Shown: positions 16,234 through 24,316, numbered from the stretch's first letter. The stretch is 64,000 nt of DNA from Sphingomonas sp. PAMC 26621 (GCF_000251145.1 NZ_AIDW01000036.1:146545-210544); one strand, 5' to 3'. Numbers and translations: made by a program. The notes: generated from the sequence alone by a model not told the origin.

Positions 16234-16673
16234 CCGACACCGCCAAAGCCGCGCCGATGCGCGAGGAATTGATCCGAGCTATCAACAATTATGTTACCGC
16301 AGCCGGTGTACCTAAGACCGAGTTCGACGCTGACTTTGCGGTCAAGATGATGTCCGCGATGATGGTCAGCTTTCACAAGTATGGCCGTGTTGCACAGGCA
16401 TACCCGCTTAAGTTTTCGGCTAGCGATGATGTGCGGGCGCGGATGGCGAAATACCGCGCGACCGGCAACAAGCACTATCTGGTTGATGCCGCCAACTTCG
16501 CGATGATCGAAGCGATGCACCCAGGTCGCAAGGAAGGTGCTGAGTGGGCAGGCAACGACGCCGCCGACAGTCCCGGACGCACCACGGCGAGCGGTCATCG
16601 TCTCGTGCAAGAGGACAACGACGGCAACCGGATCATGGGCGAGACGATCCTGCATCATCCGGGAGATTTGTGA
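16230..16673 (+). CDS. Hypothetical protein with the AAPMRE N-terminal peptide
   Basis: A 147-residue protein beginning M-T-D-T-A-K-A-A-P-M-R-E-E. The A-A-P-M-R-E segment, and the 20-base GCCGCGCCGATGCGCGAGGA encoding it, recur at the start of the next gene and of the MazG-like gene in prophage B. After it comes a helical domain (IRAINNYVTAAGVPKTEFDADFAVKMMSAMM) and an acidic C-terminus. It is coupled to both neighbours by overlaps. The function is unknown. Confidence 0.65.
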   Translation: MTDTAKAAPMREELIRAINNYVTAAGVPKTEFDADFAVKMMSAMMVSFHKYGRVAQAYPLKFSASDDVRARMAKYRATGNKHYLVDAANFAMIEAMHPGRKEGAEWAGNDAADSPGRTTASGHRLVQEDNDGNRIMGETILHHPGDL

Positions 16674-17674
16674 TGACTGCCCCCGCCAAAGCCGCGCCGA
16701 TGCGCGAGGATATTACGCGGGCTGATCGATTGGTAAAGCTGATATTTCCGGCGGCTGCCGCTGCTTGGGACAGAGAAATTCAAGCGAGCCTAGACAAAGG
16801 AATGTCCCGAGCAGGTGCAATCGATGATGCTTACAATCGCACCAAGAGTTTTCGGTCTGAAGTAAATTGGATTGAGTGCTGCGACCGCGTCAGGAATGCC
16901 CTCGCCCACACCGCCCGCCCCGACGTCGATATAGCATGGCGGCTTGATCGCATTCGAGATGATGGCGGGCCGCTGACAGCTTCAGATAAGGCCTTTCTTG
17001 CCGAAGCGGCTAATTGCCTTCGCACCGCCCGCCCCGACGCCGGGCCGTGCGTCGCCGCACCGGATCATGCCGATATTCTCGAAACGATCGAGAACGCCGC
17101 CGATAACTGGCAGGCCAGCGGCTACACCAGCGCGCTTGCCGAAGTGCGTGACATGGCAAACGTTGGTCGATCACTGATGGAGGCATTGCCCACCGGCTAT
17201 TGCTACATGGACAGCCCCGCCGAAATCGTCTGCGATCTGCAAAACAAGTTGGAAGAAGCGACCGCCCGCCCCGACGCCGGGGATGAGGATGTCGAGCGCA
17301 TGGCGTTTCCTGACATCGGCCCTGATCCCATGAAGGGCGACCAAAGGACCACCGAGGAAGCCGTAGCGCGGGTACGCGAAGCCTATGTGAAACAGCAGGC
17401 GGGCGTGCCGGATCAAACCGCGCTTGTCTGGCGCTGGGATATCGGCGTGATCCTATCGGAAAACACGCGTCTCGCATCGCGCGCCGCCGCCCGCGATGGG
17501 GTGGGCCGGGGGATGGTCGAGCGGAACGAGCAGTTAGCGGCAGCCGTTGCCAAAATACTGCCAATCGGAAACCCTCGACTGCCGGGCGATCGCGTTGTGC
17601 CGATTTACGTCCGCATGGATGAGCTTCGGGCGCTGTGGGCTCTCTCTGCCTTGGACAAGGTCCAGCCCCAATGA
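16673..17674 (+). CDS. Mosaic hypothetical protein with AAPMRE leader and repeated ARPD linkers
   Basis: A 333-residue protein starting M-T-A-P-A-K-A-A-P-M-R-E-D. The body is a string of helical segments joined by three copies of a linker T-A-R-P-D, each encoded by the same 16 bases ACCGCCCGCCCCGACG (16910-16925, 17024-17039, 17261-17276). This suggests assembly from cassettes by recombination at the linkers. No enzyme motif is seen. It is a candidate fast-evolving accessory protein of the prophage A early operon. Confidence 0.6.
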   Translation: MTAPAKAAPMREDITRADRLVKLIFPAAAAAWDREIQASLDKGMSRAGAIDDAYNRTKSFRSEVNWIECCDRVRNALAHTARPDVDIAWRLDRIRDDGGPLTASDKAFLAEAANCLRTARPDAGPCVAAPDHADILETIENAADNWQASGYTSALAEVRDMANVGRSLMEALPTGYCYMDSPAEIVCDLQNKLEEATARPDAGDEDVERMAFPDIGPDPMKGDQRTTEEAVARVREAYVKQQAGVPDQTALVWRWDIGVILSENTRLASRAAARDGVGRGMVERNEQLAAAVAKILPIGNPRLPGDRVVPIYVRMDELRALWALSALDKVQPQ

Positions 17675-18105
17675 GCATGAGCGCGAGCTTGAGCGATGCG
17701 CGACCACGCTACGCTGACGAGCACGATACGCTCGCCAGCCTCGCCGCGCACCTGCTCGGCGAGCGCGTCGCACGCTATCCCGCTGCCGTCGCAGCTGCGA
17801 AGCTCACACAGGCCGACGCCGACACCGGTATCCGCATCATGTCGGCGATAGCCGCAAGGTGGCGCGCGATTGCCGACCGCCAGCCCCTGCCCCCGACCTG
17901 CGCCTGTTGCGGCGGTGCAAGTCTACACGAGCAGCGCGATACGCTTGCAGCGGCAGCGGCACGTACCAGCCAGATCGCGGCCAAGGATCGCGGCAACGCC
18001 AATAAGGCGGACTATGCCGCCGCTGCCACCACGCTTCTGTGGCACGCCGAGCATGCTCTCGCTGCCGAAGCCAACTGCAGGAATGGCTATGCCGAAGCGG
18101 CCTGA
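17671..18105 (+). CDS. Hypothetical helical protein
   Basis: A 144-residue, alanine-rich, helical protein with one cysteine cluster (PTCACCGG) in the middle that may bind metal. It overlaps the gene before it by four bases and the next by 17. The family is not recognised, and position in the integrase operon is the only context. Confidence 0.6.
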   Translation: MSMSASLSDARPRYADEHDTLASLAAHLLGERVARYPAAVAAAKLTQADADTGIRIMSAIAARWRAIADRQPLPPTCACCGGASLHEQRDTLAAAAARTSQIAAKDRGNANKADYAAAATTLLWHAEHALAAEANCRNGYAEAA

Positions 18106-18520
18106 CTCCGCGCCAGGAGCAGCCTTGTTACAAGGCTGCTCTCAGAAGGGCCACAACCGCATGCCCGGACAACAGGCGGGGGACTGGACCGCTCGCCCCT
18201 GCCCTGAGTGCATGGGGCTTTTTGAACCGAAGGTCGTCAACCAGCTGTTCTGCAAGCCGGAGCATAACACGGCCTGGAACAACCGGGCGACCAAGCGTGG
18301 TCGCGTTCTCACGCCGCTGTCGATCGTCGCGCGGGTAACCCGCAATGGCACGCGAGGCACTCCGGAAGCGCGAGAGGCGGGCCGCGTGGCATCGTCGCAA
18401 CACAACACGCTGATCCAGCGCTATCGCGACGAGGATCGCGCGGCCAACGACGGAAAGGGCCGGATGGAGTGGCCGGACTTTATGATCTTGCGGATCCGGC
18501 AGGGGTTCGACCCGCTATGA
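18089..18520 (+). CDS. Zinc-finger-containing hypothetical protein
   Basis: A 143-residue protein; the start at 18089 gives AGGA upstream, and an internal ATG at 18161 is an alternative. The segment CPECMGLFEPKVVNQLFCKPEHNTAWNNR follows the CxxC...CxxxH pattern of small phage and plasmid zinc fingers that read CPxCgkxF...yCsxxCRnxaWrrR. The C-terminus is charged. It directly precedes the excisionase-like gene. Confidence 0.6.
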   Translation: MPKRPDSAPGAALLQGCSQKGHNRMPGQQAGDWTARPCPECMGLFEPKVVNQLFCKPEHNTAWNNRATKRGRVLTPLSIVARVTRNGTRGTPEAREAGRVASSQHNTLIQRYRDEDRAANDGKGRMEWPDFMILRIRQGFDPL

Positions 18521-18801
18521 CTCTGCTGACCCCCGAAGAGGCAGCCGCGCGGATCCACGTCTGCACGAAGACCTTGCGCCAGCTGCGACGTGACGGGCAC
18601 ATTCGCTATATCGCCATCTCCGATCGCGTGATTCGGTACCGGCCCGAAGATTGCGACGATTTCATTGAAGGCCGCGTTCGGAAAGCACCAGAATGTCAGT
18701 CTACAAGCCGAAAAACTCGCCGTACTTCCAATTCGACTTCGTCTGGAAAGGTCGTCGCTTTTTCGGAACGACAGGCTGCAAAAGCAAACGCGCAGCGCTA
18801 G
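18517..18801 (+). CDS. Excisionase-like helix-turn-helix protein
   Basis: Ninety-four residues. LTPEEAAARIHVCTKTLRQLRRDGHIRYIAISDRVIRYRPEDCDDFI is the MerR-like HTH_17/AlpA fold of excisionases and recombination directionality factors, with a basic low-complexity tail. It overlaps the integrase start by 109 bases, the classic xis-int arrangement. It should bind att arms and favour excision of prophage A. Confidence 0.75.
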   Translation: MTLLTPEEAAARIHVCTKTLRQLRRDGHIRYIAISDRVIRYRPEDCDDFIEGRVRKAPECQSTSRKTRRTSNSTSSGKVVAFSERQAAKANAQR

Positions 18802-19787
18802 CGCACGAGGAGATCGAGCGGGCCAAGGCGCGCAATGGCGGCAACCTACGACCGCCCATCACCCTCGACGAAGCCTGTGGGCTCTACCAAGACAAGGTCG
18901 AGGAGCTGCCCAGTTGGATAGATACCGAACGCCATATGCGAATGCTTATGGCCGGCCTTGGCGGCGCGCATCTCTTGTCCGAAATCACTCAACGGGATCT
19001 CCTCGCACTCGTTGCGAAGCGTCGGGCGACGCTCGCCAACTCTTCCGTCAACCGTGAGATCGAGGACTGGCGCGCGATCTGGCGGTGGGCGGATAAGGCC
19101 CGTTACGACGTCGGCGAAATGCCCAACTGGGGCGCGCTGTTTCTCAAAGTCGCGAAGACCGATCCTCGTGAGTTGAGCGCTAACGAAGAGGACAAGCTCT
19201 TTGGCGAGATCCGACGTGACCTGTTCGACTTCTGCTCGTTCGCGCTGAAAACCGGGTGGCGGCTGAGCGAAGTGATCGGGCTGCGTTGGGTCGACCTGGA
19301 CATGGCGAACGCGTCGGCCGTCACTCGGATCAAGGGGGGCGACATCGTCAAGCGACCGCTGACACAGGAGATGATCATCATCATCGCCAACCAGCCTCGC
19401 GTCGGTCTGATACCGAACGTGTTCACCTATGTCGCGGTGCGAACAAAGCCAGGGTTCACTGACGCCCTTGGACGCAAGCAACCAGTTCGGATCAAGGGGC
19501 AGCGTTACCCGATGACGGAAAGCGTGCTGCGGAAGCCCTGGGTGGCAGCCAAGGAAGCTGCCGGCATCGAGAACTTCCGCTTCCACGACTTGCGCCATAC
19601 GCGTGGCACCAGGATCTTGCGCGCTACGGGCAATCTCGCTGTCGCGAAAGAGGCGCTGAAGCACCGGTCGATCAAAACAACGCTGCGCTACGCGCATGCC
19701 ACCGATGACGATGTTCGGCAGGCTTTGGATGCAAGCGAGTCCCGGACTATCCCCGAAGCCAAGCCGCAGCACCTGCGAAAAGCTTAA
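18693..19787 (+). CDS. Tyrosine integrase of prophage A
   Basis: A 364-residue tyrosine recombinase. The catalytic set is visible: Arg190 (TGWRLSE), His298 and Arg301 (HDLRHT), His324 (KHRS) and Tyr333 (TLRYAHA). An N-terminal DNA-arm/core-binding part precedes it. The gene ends 34 bases before the tRNA-Val fragment, so the attachment site is most likely that fragment. It overlaps the excisionase-like gene. Confidence 0.95.
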   Translation: MSVYKPKNSPYFQFDFVWKGRRFFGTTGCKSKRAALAHEEIERAKARNGGNLRPPITLDEACGLYQDKVEELPSWIDTERHMRMLMAGLGGAHLLSEITQRDLLALVAKRRATLANSSVNREIEDWRAIWRWADKARYDVGEMPNWGALFLKVAKTDPRELSANEEDKLFGEIRRDLFDFCSFALKTGWRLSEVIGLRWVDLDMANASAVTRIKGGDIVKRPLTQEMIIIIANQPRVGLIPNVFTYVAVRTKPGFTDALGRKQPVRIKGQRYPMTESVLRKPWVAAKEAAGIENFRFHDLRHTRGTRILRATGNLAVAKEALKHRSIKTTLRYAHATDDDVRQALDASESRTIPEAKPQHLRKA

Positions 19788-19820
19788 TTAGATCAAAGAT
19801 TTAACTGGTCGTAGCTGTCA

Positions 19821-19861
19821 GCGGTGTAAACGAGACGCTCTACCAACTGAGCTAATCGCCC
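19821..19861 (-). tRNA. Truncated tRNA-Val(UAC) 5' half, probable prophage attachment core
   Basis: On the minus strand the sequence GGGCGATTAGCTCAGTTGG begins a canonical tRNA-Val, running through the D arm to the anticodon loop TTTACAC (anticodon UAC). It then diverges: the 3' anticodon stem, T arm and acceptor strand are absent. Phages commonly cross over in the anticodon loop of tRNA genes. The fragment lies exactly between two converging integrase genes, so it is probably an att hybrid left by one or both integrations. It cannot make a functional tRNA. Confidence 0.75.
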
Positions 19862-21108
19862 TCGCTCTCGCGAGACGCTAGGAAAGCTGCGGCTTCCGGA
19901 CTGTCTCGCCGCATAACGACGGTCTGTCCATTTCCCACTTTGGCCCGCACATGGCCCGCATCCCAAACATCGGCTGCGGCCATGACCTCGCGAAACATCG
20001 TGGTCAGCACTCCTTGCGCGTTGGCGAGATAGTCCGGATCATATTTCGCGTAAACCCCCGTCGTCTTTTTCAGGACGCGGTGGCCGAGCAGCGTCTCGAT
20101 CTCGTCAGTGGGCACGCGGTTAGTGCGCAGGTAGGTCGCGACCGTGTGCCGAATCGTCTTGGCGACAACCTCGTCGCCCAGCCCGAGCGCGCGCCGCAGC
20201 GTTCGCCACGCCGTCCGTTTGGAATGGACGCGCGCGCTGTTCGACGCGCGCCAGGCGCGCAGGATGGCGGCCATATCCTCGATCGCCGGCAGGATCGGAT
20301 TGACCTTCTTCGTGCGCTGCCAGTGTGCCGGATGCAGGTCGACCAGCTTGCGCCCCTCGTCCCATTGCGTGCGCGGGTCGAACTGGCTCGCAGCTTCCGG
20401 CCGCGCCGCGGTGGACAGGATCAGCAGGACGAAGCGCAGCATCTCGATGTCGCCTCGCGCGAACCCGACGATCGCGCCCAACTCTTCCATCGACAGAACG
20501 CGGTCCTTCGCCTGCGACCGGTACTGGTCGGGCACAGCGGGCACCTTTGGCGCATACGGGATTCGGCCATTGTCGGCATGATGCGTCAGCGCGGCGCGGA
20601 TGTCGTCGAGGTTGCGCTGGACGCTTTCGCCGCGGACGCCCTTCGCAGAGGTGTGCTTGTAATCCTTCCCGCCCCACGGGACGTCGTAGCTATGCGGGCC
20701 CATGCGCCAGACGCGGAAGCGGACGAATAGGTTCGGCGTGATGTCGGCGACGGCCAGATCAAGCCCGGTGTCGGGATCCTGATCGAGGAAACCGATGAAG
20801 CACCGCAACGAGCTCGCGATCTGCGCGGGCGACACGACGCTCTTGCCGTGCTCCTCCCAGTACAGGAACAGCAGCGGAATCACCTTTGCCTCGGTGGGAT
20901 GCTGCGCGCCGCGCGCGCGGGCACTCTCGAAGTGCGCGGTGATCTTGCCCTTGGCGTCCGCTAGGCTCCGGCACCGAGTGCTGCGATAGCTGATCGATCG
21001 AGTTTCGGCGTTGTAGCTGGCGATTTGCCAGACGTCGGGCGACTTGCCGTCGCGCCGCTTGTCGAGCCAGAAATCGCCGACGATGTAGGGTGATGTTTCG
21101 CGGCCCAT
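19852..21108 (-). CDS. Tyrosine integrase of prophage B
   Basis: A 418-residue phage-type tyrosine recombinase. Arg236 (STAARPEA), Arg320 (TIRHT), His343 (LGHRVL) and Tyr353 (GVYAKY) form the active site. The usual His of the HxxR box is replaced by Lys317. Its last codons and TAG stop lie inside the tRNA-Val fragment, so the C-terminus is shaped by the attachment site. It is the last gene of the leftward operon and is not related closely to the prophage A integrase. Confidence 0.93.
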   Translation of the reverse strand: MGRETSPYIVGDFWLDKRRDGKSPDVWQIASYNAETRSISYRSTRCRSLADAKGKITAHFESARARGAQHPTEAKVIPLLFLYWEEHGKSVVSPAQIASSLRCFIGFLDQDPDTGLDLAVADITPNLFVRFRVWRMGPHSYDVPWGGKDYKHTSAKGVRGESVQRNLDDIRAALTHHADNGRIPYAPKVPAVPDQYRSQAKDRVLSMEELGAIVGFARGDIEMLRFVLLILSTAARPEAASQFDPRTQWDEGRKLVDLHPAHWQRTKKVNPILPAIEDMAAILRAWRASNSARVHSKRTAWRTLRRALGLGDEVVAKTIRHTVATYLRTNRVPTDEIETLLGHRVLKKTTGVYAKYDPDYLANAQGVLTTMFREVMAAADVWDAGHVRAKVGNGQTVVMRRDSPEAAAFLASRESEGD

Positions 21109-21260
21109 GTGGCCTTAAGCTCCTCGGTTTCAGCACGTTGAAGGGAATCGAGCGCGCCGACCTCGACCAGCGCGCGAAGCTCGTCCAGGCTGAAGGACGT
21201 GCCAGTTTCGTTGCGCAAAGCGCGTTTGAACTTCTTCGCCAGAGTGGTGATGTCGCTCAT
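20961..21260 (-). CDS. Small protein overlapping the integrase start, possible excisionase
   Basis: A 99-residue frame starting MSDITTLAKKFKRALRNETGTSFSLDELRALVEVG with GGAG upstream. It overlaps the integrase by 148 bases in another frame. The N-terminal 50 residues look like a genuine small helical protein; the C-terminal half, which overlaps the integrase, is Ser/Thr-rich and may be incidental. The position upstream of and overlapping int fits a directionality factor, but no clear HTH is visible. Confidence 0.5.
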   Translation of the reverse strand: MSDITTLAKKFKRALRNETGTSFSLDELRALVEVGALDSLQRAETEELKATWAAKHHPTSSAISGSTSGATASRPTSGKSPATTPKLDRSAIAALGAGA

Positions 21261-21784
21261 AGCGCACTCCAAGGTTGAGGGATGATGTCGTGCCCCACGT
21301 AGAGCGGGTGCTTCGGCGTTCCGTCGGCGTTGATCTGGAAGGCGGTGACGCGGGCGCCGGCGGCGGCGAGCAGCCCCAGCACGGCGCGCCCGCGGTCGAG
21401 GTGCCGCCCATGCGCGCCCCAAGCTGCGACCAGCGCCACCTTGCGTTCGATCGAGATCAGCGCCGCCAGACGGATCGCTTCGTCGTTCTCCGGTCCGATC
21501 GGCTCGGGATGCAGCTTCATCACGCGCGGATCGGTGGCGCGTAGGGCAAACAGATTGACGACCACCACGCCCCCATACGCCCAGGCGCGCGCGCGCTTGG
21601 CGAGACCAGCGATCGTCGGATCGAGCTTCTCGTGTGTCGCGGTCGACGGGTTCAGCATGCAGACGACGAGCGGCGGCAGCGCGCGGTCCCAGATCCACGA
21701 CAGGCTGTAGCGATGGGCCTCGTCGTCGGAGAAGGTGGCGGTGCACTTCATGCCGGAGAGGTCGCTGCGTGATAGGGTCTTCAT
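21257..21784 (-). CDS. DUF1643 family protein
   Basis: A 175-residue protein clearly of the DUF1643 family. SWIWDRALPPLVVCMLNPSTATHEKLDPTI is followed by AYGGVVVVNLFALRATDPRVM and VALVAAWGAHG, ending GHPLYVGHDIIP-like. The family occurs in phages and bacteria and has no established biochemical role. It overlaps both neighbours by four bases. Confidence 0.85.
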   Translation of the reverse strand: MKTLSRSDLSGMKCTATFSDDEAHRYSLSWIWDRALPPLVVCMLNPSTATHEKLDPTIAGLAKRARAWAYGGVVVVNLFALRATDPRVMKLHPEPIGPENDEAIRLAALISIERKVALVAAWGAHGRHLDRGRAVLGLLAAAGARVTAFQINADGTPKHPLYVGHDIIPQPWSAL

Positions 21785-22061
21785 CGTTCCCCGTCCCGCT
21801 TGACGACGACGCCGGGCCGAACGAATTTCAGATCCTCGGTGATCGTGACGATCGCTTTGGTGCCGGTCTTGTAAGGTGGTGACCCGGCGGTCTCGTCCTC
21901 GAATCGCACGTCAACGTTACTCCGGGACCTTTCGCGCTCGTTGGCGCTCGAGCGCCTATTTGCAGGCAGACGGCATCTGCGATCAAACGCTCGAGCTCTT
22001 TGCTATCCAAGACTGCGTGGTGTTTCCGGACGTGAGTCTCGGTGGTGACGACGTCTTTCAT
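21781..22061 (-). pseudogene. Small early gene with a frameshift
   Basis: Reading from ATG at 22061, the frame encodes MKDVVTTETHVRKHHAVLDSKELERLIADAV and then passes into an unlikely basic tail. A frame change near 21907 (GGAGTAACG) instead gives VDVRFEDETAGSPPYKTGTKAIVTITEDLKFV and a stop at 21781 that overlaps DUF1643. The joined protein of about 90 residues is much more credible and restores the four-base overlap seen throughout this operon. It is either a mutation or a sequencing error. Confidence 0.6.
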
Positions 22062-22321
22062 TGCTGCTCGGGCTCCTCGTCCCAATGCTTGTTCAGGATA
22101 TCGACGACGCGGCGGGCGATCGCTTCCGGCTCGTTTGCGTATGCCGAGACAATCAGGACCGGGAAGTTCAGGCTATGGCTGGTGCTGCCGCTCTCGTTCC
22201 GGACCGGCGCGCTCTGGTAGAGCACCGCCCAGGCCGTTCGGTCTGCCGAGTCGAGGTTACGCAGGTAGGCAGTCTGATCGGCAGACCAGCACAAGTGGTC
22301 CTTGCTTACGGCGGCGGTCAT
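22058..22321 (-). CDS. Hypothetical early protein
   Basis: Eighty-seven residues (MTAAVSKDHLCWSADQTAYLRNLDSADRTAWAVLYQSA...). The C-terminus DVLNKHWD-like (RRVVDILNKHWDEEPEQQ) is a helix typical of small phage proteins. It overlaps the genes on both sides by four bases. The function is unknown. Confidence 0.6.
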   Translation of the reverse strand: MTAAVSKDHLCWSADQTAYLRNLDSADRTAWAVLYQSAPVRNESGSTSHSLNFPVLIVSAYANEPEAIARRVVDILNKHWDEEPEQQ

Positions 22322-22611
22322 TGGATGCCAGCTCCTACTACCGGCTCATCCTTGCCGACGAAGGTGGCACTCACATCGCTAGCGACTGAGGTGCCGGTCG
22401 AGATCCGCGTCAGGATAGCGAACAGCCGGTCCATTTCGTGCTGTCCGACGATGAACGAATCCTCTGCGGTGTCCGGATGGCTGATCACGATGCTTACCTC
22501 GCAATCGGCACCGGCACGCTCTGCGAGCTCGCGAAGGAAGTCGATCGCAGTTGCCGACGCCATCTTGAGCTCGTCGAGCAGGTTCTGGTTTGCTGTCGCC
22601 ATGTCGCTCAT
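22318..22611 (-). CDS. Hypothetical early protein
   Basis: Ninety-seven residues starting MSDMATANQNLLDELKMASATAIDFLRELAERAGADCEVSIV. It looks like a compact alpha/beta protein with no recognised family. The ATG at 22611 is preferred over the longer frame because it overlaps the stop of the MazG-like gene by four bases. Confidence 0.6.
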   Translation of the reverse strand: MSDMATANQNLLDELKMASATAIDFLRELAERAGADCEVSIVISHPDTAEDSFIVGQHEMDRLFAILTRISTGTSVASDVSATFVGKDEPVVGAGIQ

Positions 22612-23069
22612 CGGATTACCTTCCCGGCATCGTTCGCGCCCGACCGAGGCTCGCTCTCCCACAATCCAGGCGGATCGAAGCGGTTGAAGCCTTTCGCGGA
22701 CTGCTCGGTAGGCAGACGATGAGGCAACCCGACCTTCTCCGATGTCGCATTAAATTTTGCGGCGGTGGCTTGGGCCAGATCGATCCCATAATATGCGGCC
22801 AGCTTGTCGAGGCAGACAACGACGTCGCCGATCTCTTCCGCAAGGTCCGCGACGGTGGCGCGCGAACCCCGCCAGCTCTGCGCTTCCCGGTGCAGCTTTT
22901 TGACGACGTTCAGCACCTCGCCGACCTCTCCTCCAAGCTCGGTGGCGTGGAACAGGCCGCAAGGTAGCTCAGTCTCGCTGCACCACGTCGCCATCCGGTC
23001 CGCAGCGACGCGACGCAGCTGGGTCAGAAAGTCCTCGCGCATCGGCGCGGCGGTGGGGGTGTCGTTCAT
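22608..23069 (-). CDS. MazG-like nucleotide pyrophosphohydrolase with AAPMRE leader
   Basis: A 153-residue protein. HATELGGEVGEVLNVVKKLHREAQSW and LAEEIGDVVVCLDKLAAYYGIDL carry the ExxE...ExxD metal-binding helices of the all-alpha NTP pyrophosphatase (MazG) family. It probably hydrolyses a nucleotide, for example an alarmone or a modified dNTP. The N-terminus M-N-D-T-P-T-A-A-P-M-R-E-D matches two unrelated proteins in prophage A. The next gene upstream is the DndC-like protein. Confidence 0.8.
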   Translation of the reverse strand: MNDTPTAAPMREDFLTQLRRVAADRMATWCSETELPCGLFHATELGGEVGEVLNVVKKLHREAQSWRGSRATVADLAEEIGDVVVCLDKLAAYYGIDLAQATAAKFNATSEKVGLPHRLPTEQSAKGFNRFDPPGLWESEPRSGANDAGKVIR

Positions 23070-23074
23070 CGGTG

Positions 23075-24313
23075 TCAGGCTCCCACAAGGTCGCGAAAGA
23101 GGATCGGCTGTTCGCTGCCGTCGGCGAAGACGCTGTCGAGCCAGGCAGCGGCGCTGGGTTCGTCGCCGCCCCATTTATCGGGATAGGTGCGCTCGGCGAT
23201 GAGACGGCGGATAAGCGCCTCCTCTTCAGCGTTGATCAGATCGATGCCGCGTTCCGGCGTGCCGGCTGCGACCGCGCCGGCGCAGACACGGCGCTGAATA
23301 TCAAGAATCTGCTCAAGGGCAGCGCTCCGCGCTTCCAGCGTCAACGGTCCCATGCGTTGCGGGTTCTTCGCGATCGATCCGTCTTTTAGCCGTTCGACAC
23401 CGGACTTGCGGTGTCGCTGCGCGGGCAGTCGCATCCAGCGATAGATCGGCCGCAACTCGAGCAGCGGCGTCAGGTGGGTCCACCCCGGCGTCGCGACGAT
23501 GACTGCAAGCGCCGTATCTTCGGCGGCGAGTGGGCAACCGGTGCAGCCCGTACGAGCGTTGACCTCGACGGCGTCGTCACCGCCATAGGCATCCGCCAAG
23601 ATCGCGGTGGGCCAGCCCCCGAATTCATCGCGCGGTGCGTAGACCTTTAGCCAATCCCAGACGATGCAAACGCCCCAGTGCAGGATCGGCGCGAGCGTTG
23701 CGATCCGACCGCGAATTCCTGGGGAGTTCGGCAGAACCTGTTGATACCAGCCCTGCCCGCACTCGGCACCGTCCTTCGAGCACGACATGCGGATGCGGCC
23801 ATCGCGGACGGCGCTTTCGCCTTCACGTACGCCGGTGATCGTCAGCAGCGTACCCGGCAGGGATTTGAGCACCTCAGCCATGGCCGCGGCCATTGGATCG
23901 ACCTTGATCTGGCGAGTGCACCAGCGCAGCGTGTTGTTGTTCGGCGGTGGGACGCCGCGCCCCAAGATGTACGGCATGAAGCGTTTCTCGATCGGCGCGC
24001 GGACGACGATCACCTTGATCCAGTTGCGCTCACTCAGCTTGGCCATGATCATTTCCGCGGCGGCCTGAATGGGCGGAAGTTCCTGCCGAGTGTCGGCGTA
24101 CAGCACGTAAAGGCATTCTGGCCGCGGCAGTTCACCAGCGTCGATCAGATGGACGATCAGCGACAGGGTCGCGGTGCTATCCTTGCCGCCCGACCACGCG
24201 ACCGCGACGTGTTCGTGCTGATCCCAGTAAGCACGGAGAGACGCGAGGGTCATCTCGACCGCTTCCTCGTGCAGCATACGCGCGCCCCGCGCAAAGAGGT
24301 TGTCGACGGCCAT
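23075..24313 (-). CDS. DndC/PAPS-reductase-like sulfurtransferase family protein
   Basis: A 412-residue PP-loop ATP pyrophosphatase. The loop SGGKDST is at residues 41-47, followed by YVLYADTRQELPP. Cysteines at 132, 178, 185 and 257/260 (GCTGCPL) could hold an iron-sulfur cluster as in DndC. DndC and relatives make phosphorothioate DNA; phage homologues of this 'phosphoadenosine phosphosulfate reductase family' are common but mostly uncharacterised. No DndA, DndD or DndE gene is in this window. A role in DNA or tRNA thiolation is plausible. Confidence 0.82.
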   Translation of the reverse strand: MAVDNLFARGARMLHEEAVEMTLASLRAYWDQHEHVAVAWSGGKDSTATLSLIVHLIDAGELPRPECLYVLYADTRQELPPIQAAAEMIMAKLSERNWIKVIVVRAPIEKRFMPYILGRGVPPPNNNTLRWCTRQIKVDPMAAAMAEVLKSLPGTLLTITGVREGESAVRDGRIRMSCSKDGAECGQGWYQQVLPNSPGIRGRIATLAPILHWGVCIVWDWLKVYAPRDEFGGWPTAILADAYGGDDAVEVNARTGCTGCPLAAEDTALAVIVATPGWTHLTPLLELRPIYRWMRLPAQRHRKSGVERLKDGSIAKNPQRMGPLTLEARSAALEQILDIQRRVCAGAVAAGTPERGIDLINAEEEALIRRLIAERTYPDKWGGDEPSAAAWLDSVFADGSEQPILFRDLVGA

Positions 24314-24316
24314 TGT

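Noticed and set aside
18846..19772. 308-codon minus frame opposite the prophage A integrase
   Set aside because: The plus strand encodes an integrase with a full catalytic set.
19821..19861. Functional tRNA-Val gene
   Set aside because: The T arm and 3' acceptor strand are missing, so only the 5' half is present.
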